DNA of 64,000 nt. Origin: Patiriisocius_A hiemis. Its GTDB lineage: Bacteria > Bacteroidota > Bacteroidia > Flavobacteriales > Flavobacteriaceae. The notes under the pieces were generated by a model, which saw only the letters and a program-made list of their open reading frames with translations, had not been told where the DNA came from and searched no databases. The position numbers and the translations under genes are program-made. The stretch's first letter is position 1. Each line of letters opens with the position of its first letter. The DNA lies in assembly GCF_031846325.1 (NCBI RefSeq), contig NZ_JAVRHZ010000001.1:682001-746000 (forward strand), given 5' to 3'. This document shows positions 8,404 through 16,408 of the stretch, in pieces.

Positions 8404-9527
8404 TATTGGTTTTTAGTTAATGCATAGATTGCAAAACTCCCTAACCAATGGCCACCTTCATAACTATCACCTACTAAATTGGGCAAAGAATAATTTACAT
8501 GCATATTAGCCACATTGGTAAGATGTGAATACTCTGGGTAGTTATTAGCTAAACTATATAAAACCCAAGCTCTGCTAAAGTTTAATCCATCGAGATGTAC
8601 TAGTTTCCCATCAGTTCTATCACTTACTCTACCTACTTCTAAAGCATAGTCACTACTACTCAATTGGGGCATGAAGTTAGTAAGCCAATCTGTAAACTCT
8701 TCCCTTGGCAATACACGAAGCATAATATCTATTTCCTCTAAACAAGGCGATAAAAAGTCATAGCCACTTGGCTCCCAACTTATAGGACAATTACTATCTT
8801 TTGCATAAAACTCTTTTGCGCGTTTTTCAATAAGTGAAGCTAGTTTTCCATTTTTAACCGTTACTGCATAGTCATACGCGAATGTTAAACCAAAAGCCGT
8901 ATTAGTATGCTCGCCAACTCGAATGGGATACACCAATTTTGGTAAAAACTCGATATACTTGTTTACTATTAACTGTGATAAAGGTGCTAAGTTACTTTCC
9001 AGTTCTCTTGCCAAAGGATCTTCCCAAGTATGCAATGCTTCACTAAGCTTTAATAACCAAGCCCATCCGTAGGTTCGCTCAAAAGATTTATTGTGTTTTC
9101 CTTTGAAGTAAGCAACTTCTATTGCTACATTTTCCTTAGTAATATTTCGCTTTAAAATAGCTCTTACCTCCTCTGCTTTGTCTAAGTCTGGAAATTTATC
9201 CAAAAGTGTAACCATTGACCAATATCCATGTACAGCACTATGCCAATCAAAACAACCATAAAAGATAGGGTGTAATTCTTTTGGTTCTTTTAAATCTGAA
9301 GCACTCCCAAGGGTTTGTCCTAATTTATATGGGTAAGTATGTTCCACGCATTGTAAAGGGAGTTCTATTAATTTATTAGCATCCTTTAATGTAAATGAAG
9401 GAGAAGGTTCCTCTTTTATAATTACTGAAGTGCTTTTTTCATTCTCTTTAGAAGGCATCTCCTTTCTCTTAATATCACAAGAACTAACAAGGAATAGTGC
9501 TAAAAACAGCAGTAAACAATTTTTCAT
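8403..9527 (-). CDS. DUF2891 lipoprotein
   Basis: A 374-residue predicted lipoprotein: the N-terminus ends in the lipobox-like VSSCD (Cys 17), followed by a charged linker. The body carries the DUF2891 signature HPIFYGCFDWHSAVHGYW and resembles an alpha/alpha-toroid (repeated helix pairs, conserved Trp/His), but the enzymatic activity of the family is unknown. It is preceded by a strong terminator at 9570-9598, so it starts its own transcript with the Nramp-like gene (1-nt overlap). The pairing suggests an envelope function linked to transport, which is inference only. Confidence 0.82.
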   Translation of the reverse strand: MKNCLLLFLALFLVSSCDIKRKEMPSKENEKSTSVIIKEEPSPSFTLKDANKLIELPLQCVEHTYPYKLGQTLGSASDLKEPKELHPIFYGCFDWHSAVHGYWSMVTLLDKFPDLDKAEEVRAILKRNITKENVAIEVAYFKGKHNKSFERTYGWAWLLKLSEALHTWEDPLARELESNLAPLSQLIVNKYIEFLPKLVYPIRVGEHTNTAFGLTFAYDYAVTVKNGKLASLIEKRAKEFYAKDSNCPISWEPSGYDFLSPCLEEIDIMLRVLPREEFTDWLTNFMPQLSSSDYALEVGRVSDRTDGKLVHLDGLNFSRAWVLYSLANNYPEYSHLTNVANMHVNYSLPNLVGDSYEGGHWLGSFAIYALTKNQ

Positions 9528-9569
9528 CTGTATTAATATAAATTATATATACTGCTAAAGGTATCAAAA

Positions 9570-9598
9570 AAAAAGGATGCTCAATGAGCATCCTTTTT
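9570..9598. terminator. Bidirectional intrinsic terminator
   Basis: Perfect 13-bp stem AAAAAGGATGCTC / GAGCATCCTTTTT (9570-9582, 9586-9598) with a 3-nt AAT loop and A/T tracts on both sides. It lies directly after the M16 protease stop on the reverse strand and separates it from the DUF2891 transcript. Confidence 0.88.
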
Positions 9599-9617
9599 AA
9601 TTTAGTATATAAAAAAC

Positions 9618-12488
9618 TTATTGTTTTACTTCTTCGAGTTTAATCTCTTCGGCATTTTTATCAACAAGTTTTACTTCGTCAAAGTCCATGTTTTTAAATT
9701 GGTTAAACTGAGTTTCGGCATCGCCAACTACTAGATACGCCATTTTGGACTCATCTAGATATTTATTAGCTAACTCTCTATGTTGCTCCAGCGTCATATT
9801 TCTAATTATTTCCTCTTCTTTTTCAATATAATTAGGAGGTAATTGATAATTACTCATTTCCTGTAACATACCAAGTAAAGCGCCTTGTGTCTCAAAACGT
9901 CTTGCATTAGACTTTATAAGTGCATTTTTAGTAAACTCAAGGTCTTCTTCACTTATTCCTTCTTTATACTTAGCAATTTGATCTTTAAAGATTTGTACAG
10001 ACTCTCCTGTTGTGTTTGTTCTTACACTTGAAGATGCTGTAAATGTTCCAGGTATTTTGCTCCCACTAAACCCTGTACGAGCTCCATAGGTATATCCTTT
10101 TTCTTCACGAAGAATTAAATTTACATTTCCACTAAATGATCCACCTAATTTGTAATTCATAACTTCAGCTGGGTAAAAATCCTTATCTGTTCTTGGTAAT
10201 GCGATATATCCAATATTAATAACAGATTGTTTTGCGCTAGGGATATCTACAAAGTATAAGCTTGACTTATCTCTATTATTTGCAATTGGGTATTCTGGCA
10301 ATTCAACCTCTTTTGAAGCCCAACGTTCTTCTAATCCTTTAAGGCTCTTTAAGGCATCATCTTTATTAATTTTTCCAACTACATGGAATTTACTTATAGA
10401 TGGAGAAAAGTTTTTATCATAGAAAGACTTTAAGTCATTAATAGTAATAGCGTTTACAGACTCTACAGTACCACTTGTAGGGTAGCTAAAAATATGATCT
10501 TCACCATATAATAGTTTATTATACACTCTATTTGCAACTACATTTGGGTTTGCATCAGAACGCTTAATACTATTTATTGTGGCTGTTTTAATCCGGCCAA
10601 ACTCTTCTTCATCCCAACGTGGTTCTAGTAAAATCTCTTCAATAAGGTTCATAGTCTTATCAAAATTACGAGTAAGCGTATTTCCTCTAATAACTATAGA
10701 TTCTCTCGTTGTGTACATGTTAATGCTAGCTCCAAGTAATTCAATTTCTTCTTCAAGCTGTGCTGGAGTTTTATTAGCAGTACCTTCCATCATGATGTCT
10801 GTCATAAGGTTAGCAACTCCATTTTTATCCATGTCATCTAGTAAGTGTCCTCCTTCTATAACTAAACTAAAGTTTACTGTAGGAATTTCATTTTGCTCAA
10901 TTCCATACACATCAATTCCGTTAGCTAACTCAGCAGTCCAATTTGAAGGGACATTTAAAGCAGGAGAAGGTCCTTGCTCTGGTGGAGTTGAACGATCAAT
11001 ATTTGAAGGTGTTTTTGCAACTTCAGTTTCAGCATCTTCAATAACTTTGGTTACATTTTCTTTAATTTCTTCTTCTACAACAGGAGCAACTATACTATTT
11101 TCTGTAATTAATTCTAATTGTCCTTTAGGGACAAAACTCGTCATTACAAAAGGTTTGTCCTTAATGTACTTATTGTAAACACGTATTACATCTTCCTTAG
11201 TTACTTTTTTAATGTTCTCAATATCTGTTTCAATAAAACCAGGGTCTCCAGCAAATACATTGTACTGTGCTAATTGGAAAGACTTACCTAAAACACTACT
11301 AATCCCGTTGTAAAAACTAGTTTCTAAACCAGCTTTTATACGTTCTACGTCTCTGTCTGTTACACCTTCAGTTTCAAATAATTTAAAACCTTCCATGATA
11401 CCCGCTTCTACTTCATCAAGGTCTTTACCATCGTTAGCAGTAATAACAATATGAAATTCTCCTGCAATTTCTTGAGAATTGTTATATGCCGAAGTTCTAG
11501 AAGTTAACTCTTTGTCTTTTACTAATACCTTGTATAAAGGAGCTTTTTTTCCGCTTGATAAAATTTCAGCAAGGAAGTCTAGTGCATATGCATCGTCTGT
11601 ATATTGTTGTACTGTTGGCCAAACCATATTTAACTGAGGTGCTGTAGCAAAGTTATCTTCATGGTATAAACGCTTTGTTTCTGAAATAGTAACAGGTTGT
11701 GGCTCTAACTTAGGTACTTCTTGACGTCTTTTAATTTCACCAAAGTATTTTTCAATCATTGCTTTAGCATCAGCAGTTTCGAAATCTCCTGCTAATACAA
11801 GTGTTGCATTGTTAGGTCCATAATATTTATCGTAAAATTCACGAACGTCTTCTACTGTTGCGTTTTGAAGATCTACTAACTCTCCTATAACCTGCCAGTT
11901 ATATGGGTGTCCCTCTGGATAAATATTCTTGTCTAATACCCAATTGGTATGTCCGTAAGGATTGTTATCTACACGTTGTCTTTTCTCATTTTGAACTACT
12001 TCTTGCTGATTGTAAAAAGCAGATTCTGTTACTGTATTTATTAAGAACCCCATACGGTCACTCTCTAACCACATAACAGTTTCTAGAGCATTACTCGGTA
12101 CAATTTCATAATAAATAGTACCATCTTTCCAAGTACCACCATTAAGTGTTCCTCCTGCATCTTGAATCATTTTGAAGAATTGATCTTGCGGTACATTCTC
12201 AGACTCTTGAAATAACATATGCTCAAATAAGTGAGCAAAACCTGTTCTTCCTGTTTTTTCACGATTAGAACCTACGCCATACTGTATTGCTACAGAAACT
12301 ATTGGATCACTTTTATCTTGGTGTAATATTACATCAAGTCCGTTTTCTAGTTCATACTTTTCGAATGCTACTGAAAGTTTTGCACTTTCTTCTGAAGAAG
12401 TTTCATTTTTATTATCACATGATAAAAACGAAAAAGCCACTACAAAAGCAGCAATCAACGAAATTCTAGATACTTTTTTTGTTATCAT
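9618..12488 (-). CDS. M16 family zinc metallopeptidase, two-domain, lipoprotein
   Basis: Insulinase/pitrilysin-family protease, 956 residues from the chosen ATG at 12488. An upstream in-frame ATG at 12536 would place 16 extra residues before the signal peptide. N-terminus: a lipoprotein signal ending FSFLSCDNK (Cys about 24). The first half holds the inverted zinc motif HLFEH (about residues 86-90) with the downstream Glu region (ESAFYNQQEVVQNEKR). The second half, after an acidic linker, is a diverged M16 domain without HxxEH but with the substrate-binding GYTYGARTGFSG type motif. This is the usual active/inactive arrangement for fused M16 proteins. Expected to act in the periplasm on small unfolded peptides. 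Confidence 0.9.
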   Translation of the reverse strand: MITKKVSRISLIAAFVVAFSFLSCDNKNETSSEESAKLSVAFEKYELENGLDVILHQDKSDPIVSVAIQYGVGSNREKTGRTGFAHLFEHMLFQESENVPQDQFFKMIQDAGGTLNGGTWKDGTIYYEIVPSNALETVMWLESDRMGFLINTVTESAFYNQQEVVQNEKRQRVDNNPYGHTNWVLDKNIYPEGHPYNWQVIGELVDLQNATVEDVREFYDKYYGPNNATLVLAGDFETADAKAMIEKYFGEIKRRQEVPKLEPQPVTISETKRLYHEDNFATAPQLNMVWPTVQQYTDDAYALDFLAEILSSGKKAPLYKVLVKDKELTSRTSAYNNSQEIAGEFHIVITANDGKDLDEVEAGIMEGFKLFETEGVTDRDVERIKAGLETSFYNGISSVLGKSFQLAQYNVFAGDPGFIETDIENIKKVTKEDVIRVYNKYIKDKPFVMTSFVPKGQLELITENSIVAPVVEEEIKENVTKVIEDAETEVAKTPSNIDRSTPPEQGPSPALNVPSNWTAELANGIDVYGIEQNEIPTVNFSLVIEGGHLLDDMDKNGVANLMTDIMMEGTANKTPAQLEEEIELLGASINMYTTRESIVIRGNTLTRNFDKTMNLIEEILLEPRWDEEEFGRIKTATINSIKRSDANPNVVANRVYNKLLYGEDHIFSYPTSGTVESVNAITINDLKSFYDKNFSPSISKFHVVGKINKDDALKSLKGLEERWASKEVELPEYPIANNRDKSSLYFVDIPSAKQSVINIGYIALPRTDKDFYPAEVMNYKLGGSFSGNVNLILREEKGYTYGARTGFSGSKIPGTFTASSSVRTNTTGESVQIFKDQIAKYKEGISEEDLEFTKNALIKSNARRFETQGALLGMLQEMSNYQLPPNYIEKEEEIIRNMTLEQHRELANKYLDESKMAYLVVGDAETQFNQFKNMDFDEVKLVDKNAEEIKLEEVKQ

Positions 12489-12881
12489 TATTTGATTGTT
12501 TAGTTTAATTTTTAATAAGACTCTAAAAGTACACACACGTTACATGACATACCTTAAAGAATTGTTAAAAAATAACTCTGAGCATCTTAATTATTAGAAA
12601 GTTAGGAGTTTTTATCCCAACCAACCATCTCTATCTAAACTTCTATATTGAATGGCTTCAGAAATATGAGTACTTGTTGTTTTAGTAGAGCCTTCTAAAT
12701 CTGCATCTGTTATGTTGTTAGTTGCAGAGGTGAAAATGGTATATACTAAATTAACAATAAATAAGATATTATATTTTATTTATCACTATAATTGAAAAAT
12801 ACTGATTTGCTATTTCTTGAAAAGAAATCTATCTTGCTTAAATATTATCCCCCTTTAAAAAATCACATTCTTTTGTTGCTT
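12489..12881. other. Gene-poor stretch between M16 gene and the comM-flanked insert
   Basis: 393 bases without a convincing gene. It holds the probable M16 promoter region at its left end, the reverse-strand comM 3' fragment at 12610-12705, and about 175 AT-rich bases leading to the ATG at 12882. An in-frame TTG at 12792 could extend that gene by 30 residues, but the added stretch does not look like a natural N-terminus. Confidence 0.6.
12610..12705 (-). pseudogene. Displaced 3' end of comM (left copy of a direct repeat)
   Basis: A 96-bp block collinear with the last 96 bases of the comM region (13880-13975). 58 bases (12616-12673) are identical to 13886-13943; the next 32 match at 22 positions without gaps. 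On the reverse strand it still reads in the comM frame to the same stop, ending SLDRDGWLG. Upstream of the identical core the encoded residues diverge (ADLEGS against ADLEAS, then TKTTS against EEITG). There is no start or upstream part of comM here, so it is a fragment. It forms one boundary of a 1270-bp repeat-to-repeat unit. Confidence 0.9.
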
Positions 12882-13451
12882 ATGGATTTAGAAGTCTGGC
12901 TTGCATTAATATCATCATTAAGTGCCATCGTTATAGCCGTTATAGGAATATTTGGCACATCGTTTAATAAAAAAAGAGTTTTGAAAGCTGAAAAAGCTTT
13001 AGAGGATTTTAAGGTTAAACTAGAAACCGAAAAAGTAAAATATCAATTATATAGTGAGAATACAACACGAAGGTTCAAGTTTATGGGTGAATTTATAAAC
13101 TTAATCCAAGCTTTTAAAGATTATATATTAATGCTGCAAACTTCAAATGCAGTTTTAGAAAAAGAAATTGTAGTTAGAGCTATCTCTGAATTAAAGTCAA
13201 ACTTCTTTACATTTTACCAGACTAACTCACAATTCATGATAGGTAAATCTTTAGATGCTGCTCATAATGCTAAGCATTTAGTAAACGAATTAGATAATTA
13301 CGTAAGGTACTGCTGTCAAAATGGGTCTAATGATATAATACATTTCAAAGATGACACATCAATAAAATCTATTCATTCAAAATTGAGTGATTGTCAGAAC
13401 ACAATGAGAGACGCTAGGGCTGAAATTATTACTGTTCCAAATGAATTATAA
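12882..13451 (+). CDS. Membrane-anchored coiled-coil protein of the comM insert
   Basis: Not recognised. 189 residues from ATG 12882: an N-terminal transmembrane helix (about residues 5-25, WLALISSLSAIVIAVIGIFG), then a Lys/Glu-rich coiled coil (about 30-65), then a helical cytoplasmic domain with no catalytic motif visible. Stop and the next start overlap by 11 nt, so it is coupled to the stand-alone receiver gene. The pair lies between two copies of the comM 3' end and is convergent to comM. A sensor/partner for the receiver is plausible, but there is no kinase domain. Alternative: a membrane effector of a small accessory module. Confidence 0.6.
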   Translation: MDLEVWLALISSLSAIVIAVIGIFGTSFNKKRVLKAEKALEDFKVKLETEKVKYQLYSENTTRRFKFMGEFINLIQAFKDYILMLQTSNAVLEKEIVVRAISELKSNFFTFYQTNSQFMIGKSLDAAHNAKHLVNELDNYVRYCCQNGSNDIIHFKDDTSIKSIHSKLSDCQNTMRDARAEIITVPNEL

Positions 13452-13824
13452 TCTCTTGATTATTGAAGATGCCTATTTAGAATCTTTAATTCTTGCACAA
13501 CAATTAGATAGATTTGGTTTTAATATTGTTCACCTATTCAAACCTGAAATATTATTTGAAGAATATGATATAAGTAGATATGATTTAATACTAACAGATG
13601 TTAGCTTAGTTGATTCAATGGATGGGTACGAAGTATGCAGAAGAATTAGACAAATGAATTTAAATATTCCAATAATCGTTAGGTCTTTCAGTATGGAGTT
13701 TAAAAGCGAAATTGAAAAGGCTTATTTTTATGGAGCTACTTCCACTATCTCTAAAGGTGCTAAAATTGATGAGCTAGTAATTATTATTAATGAACTTTGC
13801 TTAGAATATAAGTCAGATAATTAA
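13441..13824 (+). CDS. Stand-alone response-regulator receiver domain
   Basis: A 127-residue CheY-like receiver with no output domain. The phosphorylation site is complete: acidic pair E9-D10 (IIEDAYLE), phospho-acceptor Asp at about 53 (DLILTDVSLVD), Ser at about 82 (IIVRSFS) and Lys at about 105 (STISKGA). It could shuttle phosphate, or act by binding the membrane coiled-coil protein encoded just upstream (11-nt overlap). No histidine kinase gene is near. It lies inside the comM-repeat-bounded insert, so it is probably acquired. Confidence 0.85.
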   Translation: MNYNLLIIEDAYLESLILAQQLDRFGFNIVHLFKPEILFEEYDISRYDLILTDVSLVDSMDGYEVCRRIRQMNLNIPIIVRSFSMEFKSEIEKAYFYGATSTISKGAKIDELVIIINELCLEYKSDN

Positions 13825-13879
13825 AGTTTGTTTAATATCATAAATTAAATTTCTATTATTTCTTTGAATTTAACATTTG

Positions 13880-13975
13880 TTTTACCCCAACCAACCATCT
13901 CTATCTAAACTTCTATATTGAATGGCTTCAGAAATATGAGTACCCGTTATTTCTTCTGAAGCTTCTAAATCTGCA
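13880..13975 (-). repeat. comM 3'-end direct repeat, right copy (functional end of comM)
   Basis: Right-hand copy of the repeat described at 12610-12705, at a fixed offset of 1270 bp. It contains the present C-terminus and stop of comM. The 58-bp identical core is 13886-13943. Together the two copies look like attL/attR-type junctions left by an insertion at the 3' end of comM that regenerated the reading frame. Confidence 0.85.
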
Positions 13976-15423
13976 ATAGTACGGGCTACTTTAAGAATTC
14001 TATCATATGCCCTAGCCGAAAGATTAAGGCGCTCCATGGCTGTTTTCAACAACTGCAAAGAGGCTTCATCAAGTTTACAATACTTTCTAATTTGTTTTAC
14101 TCCCATTTGAGCGTTATAATGAATTTTATCATATTCAGTAAAACGTTTCGTTTGTAATTCTCTTGCTTTGGTTACACGTTCTCTAATTACAATACTAGAC
14201 TCCCCTCGCCTATCCTCACTTAGTTTATCAAAAGGCACAGGAGTAACTTCAATATGTATATCTATTCTGTCCAACAAAGGGCCAGATATTTTGCTTAAAT
14301 AGCGTTGCATTTCGGCTGGAGAAGAAGATACAGGCGCATCTGGGTCATTAAAATAACCACCAGGACTTGGATTCATACTAGCGACTAACATAAAACTAGC
14401 AGGGTATGTAACAGTAAACCTTGCTCTAGAGATGGTTACGTCTCTATCTTCTAGTGGTTGTCTCATTACTTCTAGTACGCTACGCTTAAACTCTGGTAAT
14501 TCGTCCAAAAACAAAACCCCATTGTGTGCCAATGATATCTCACCAGGCTGCGGGTATTGGCCTCCACCTACCAAGGCAACATCGCTAATGGTATGATGTG
14601 GGCTCCTAAATGGTCTTGATGTCATTACTCCTCCCTTTTCCATAGTACGTCCAGCTACACTATGAATTTTGGTTGTTTCTAAAGCTTCATTTAAATTAAG
14701 TGGTGGAAGTATACTTGGTAGTCTCTTGGCTAGCATTGTCTTTCCTGAACCAGGAGGTCCAATTAAAATAATATTGTGTCCTCCTGCAGCAGCTATTTCC
14801 ATACAGCGTTTAATGGACTCTTGCCCTTTTACATCTGCAAAGTCAAACTCTGGGTTTTCAAGATGTTCATAAAACTCAGCTTTTATATCAATAGTAGTTT
14901 GCTGTAGTGAAGCATCTTCATTAAAAAAATCAATTACTTCTTTAATATTTTCTACTCCAAATACCTCCAAACCTTCAACAATAGCAGCTTCTTTTGCATT
15001 TTGTTTTGGTAAAATAAAACCTTTATATCCTTCATTTTTTGCATTGATAGCAATAGGTAGAGCTCCTCGTATTGGTTGTAGACTTCCATCAAGAGATAGT
15101 TCTCCCATGATAATGTACTGGTCTAGAGGGTTTCTCTCGTTAATTTGCTCTGTAGCTACTAAAATACCCATGGCAAGCGTTAGATCATAAGCTGAGCCTT
15201 CCTTACGCATATCTGCTGGGGACATATTAAGTATTAACTTTTTACCTGGGATTTTATAACTGTTATTTTGTAGCGCAGCAGCTATCCTATAATTACTCTC
15301 TTTAATAGCATTATCTGGCAATCCAACTAGATGATATCCAATGCCTTTATCAACGTTAACCTCTACAGTTATAGTAGTTGCTTCCACACCAAAAACGGCG
15401 CTTCCATAAACTTTTGTAAGCAT
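13882..15423 (-). CDS. comM: YifB/ComM family Mg-chelatase-like AAA+ ATPase
   Basis: 513 residues, full length for the family. ComM is a hexameric helicase that promotes branch migration during natural transformation. Order of domains: an N-terminal Lon-protease-like S5 fold (about 1-170), the AAA+ core with Walker A GPPGSGKTMLAKRLP (about 218-232) and Walker B-type LFLDELPEF, then a C-terminal Mg_chelatase_C domain ending SLDRDGWLG. The last 20 or so codons lie within the repeat duplicated at 12610-12705, so the present 3' end may have been supplied by the inserted element while the protein remains complete. Confidence 0.93.
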   Translation of the reverse strand: MLTKVYGSAVFGVEATTITVEVNVDKGIGYHLVGLPDNAIKESNYRIAAALQNNSYKIPGKKLILNMSPADMRKEGSAYDLTLAMGILVATEQINERNPLDQYIIMGELSLDGSLQPIRGALPIAINAKNEGYKGFILPKQNAKEAAIVEGLEVFGVENIKEVIDFFNEDASLQQTTIDIKAEFYEHLENPEFDFADVKGQESIKRCMEIAAAGGHNIILIGPPGSGKTMLAKRLPSILPPLNLNEALETTKIHSVAGRTMEKGGVMTSRPFRSPHHTISDVALVGGGQYPQPGEISLAHNGVLFLDELPEFKRSVLEVMRQPLEDRDVTISRARFTVTYPASFMLVASMNPSPGGYFNDPDAPVSSSPAEMQRYLSKISGPLLDRIDIHIEVTPVPFDKLSEDRRGESSIVIRERVTKARELQTKRFTEYDKIHYNAQMGVKQIRKYCKLDEASLQLLKTAMERLNLSARAYDRILKVARTIADLEASEEITGTHISEAIQYRSLDRDGWLG

Positions 15424-15518
15424 ATAAATTTAAAAATTGTGGGGAGTACAATTGGTGGGAAGATAATAAAATTATTTAGAGAAAAGAAAACAGTAAAGGT
15501 TGAACCTAAAAGAATAGT

Positions 15519-16349
15519 TTAAATCTTTGTAGTAGCACTTATCCCATAATACTCCATCAACTGTTCCCATTGTGTTCTATTATAATCTTGATGCTTATTG
15601 GTTCGTTTTAAAGCAATTGCTTGTGTTCCTAAAATTAAAACAGCAGGACTAGGTTGTGTTTCACTTATAATAACCTCTGTTTTTTGTAAAATTCCCATGG
15701 CTCTAAACCATAAATCATCTGCCTTAGGAGCTAGTTTTTTAATTAATTCAGAGTTGGTTGCATCTTCATGTAGTGAGTTAGGAGGATATAAGACTCCAAA
15801 AACACCAAGTGGCAGTAAAAAAGTACTATCCTTAGGTTGTTCTTTTGTGTGATACCACTCTACATATGGTTTAGGAGTGCCGTCTTTAGTATAAGTAATT
15901 TGCCTTACTTCATTCGCTACAATTGTATTAGGATACTTTTTATGTGTATTGTACAAAAGAGTTAAAAACTCTGGTGGATACATTAAGTCATCATCTACAG
16001 TAATTATATACTCGTCAGGATATAAATTAATTGTTTCAATTAGTTTTAAATGTGAAAAGTCATTTTTTGTAAAATGAATTTTAAATAAAGGACCTTCTAT
16101 TTTCTGTAATGAACTTGGAACTTTAGACTTTAGATTTTCATGTAACCATAACACTACCTTCTTAGGCTTTTGATTTTGCGAAAGAATGCTTCTAACAGTT
16201 AGGTGCACGCTTTTAATTCTAGAGGGTATAGTTGTTAATGAAACAATAACTGGTATATCTGTATCACTAGAAGCATGTAATTTCTTAACAGGAATACTGC
16301 TTAATTTAAAGCGAGTACTTATAAAAGGCCAGATTTCACGAAATTTCAA
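15519..16349 (-). CDS. Glycosyltransferase-like protein (GT-A fold)
   Basis: 276 residues. Near the N-terminus it has a family-2-like beginning (IPVIVSLTTIPSRI...TVRSILSQ) and a DxD-type metal/nucleotide-sugar motif in IITVDDDLMYPPEF (about residues 115-128). C-terminal to it is a DDLWFRAMG segment, a common acceptor-side motif in this type of GT-A enzyme. Soluble, with no membrane helix, so probably a cytoplasmic sugar transferase for surface glycans. Donor and acceptor are unknown. It sits 95 nt upstream of comM on the same strand, without other glycan genes around it. Confidence 0.75.
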   Translation of the reverse strand: MKFREIWPFISTRFKLSSIPVKKLHASSDTDIPVIVSLTTIPSRIKSVHLTVRSILSQNQKPKKVVLWLHENLKSKVPSSLQKIEGPLFKIHFTKNDFSHLKLIETINLYPDEYIITVDDDLMYPPEFLTLLYNTHKKYPNTIVANEVRQITYTKDGTPKPYVEWYHTKEQPKDSTFLLPLGVFGVLYPPNSLHEDATNSELIKKLAPKADDLWFRAMGILQKTEVIISETQPSPAVLILGTQAIALKRTNKHQDYNRTQWEQLMEYYGISATTKI

Positions 16350-16408
16350 AAAAGATAGTTTTAGAATTTAAAAATAGAAAACCTTGAGTAGTATAGAAAA
16401 TGTTAGGG

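Noticed and set aside
10579..11178. 199-codon forward reading frame opposite the M16 protease gene
   Set aside because: Antisense to a convincing M16 protease; no start context, motif or promoter of its own.
14009..14026. Similarity between a comM segment and the hairpin at 21296-21325 (shared AGCGCCTTAATC)
   Set aside because: Only 12 identical bases and no extended alignment; taken as chance, not a second comM fragment.
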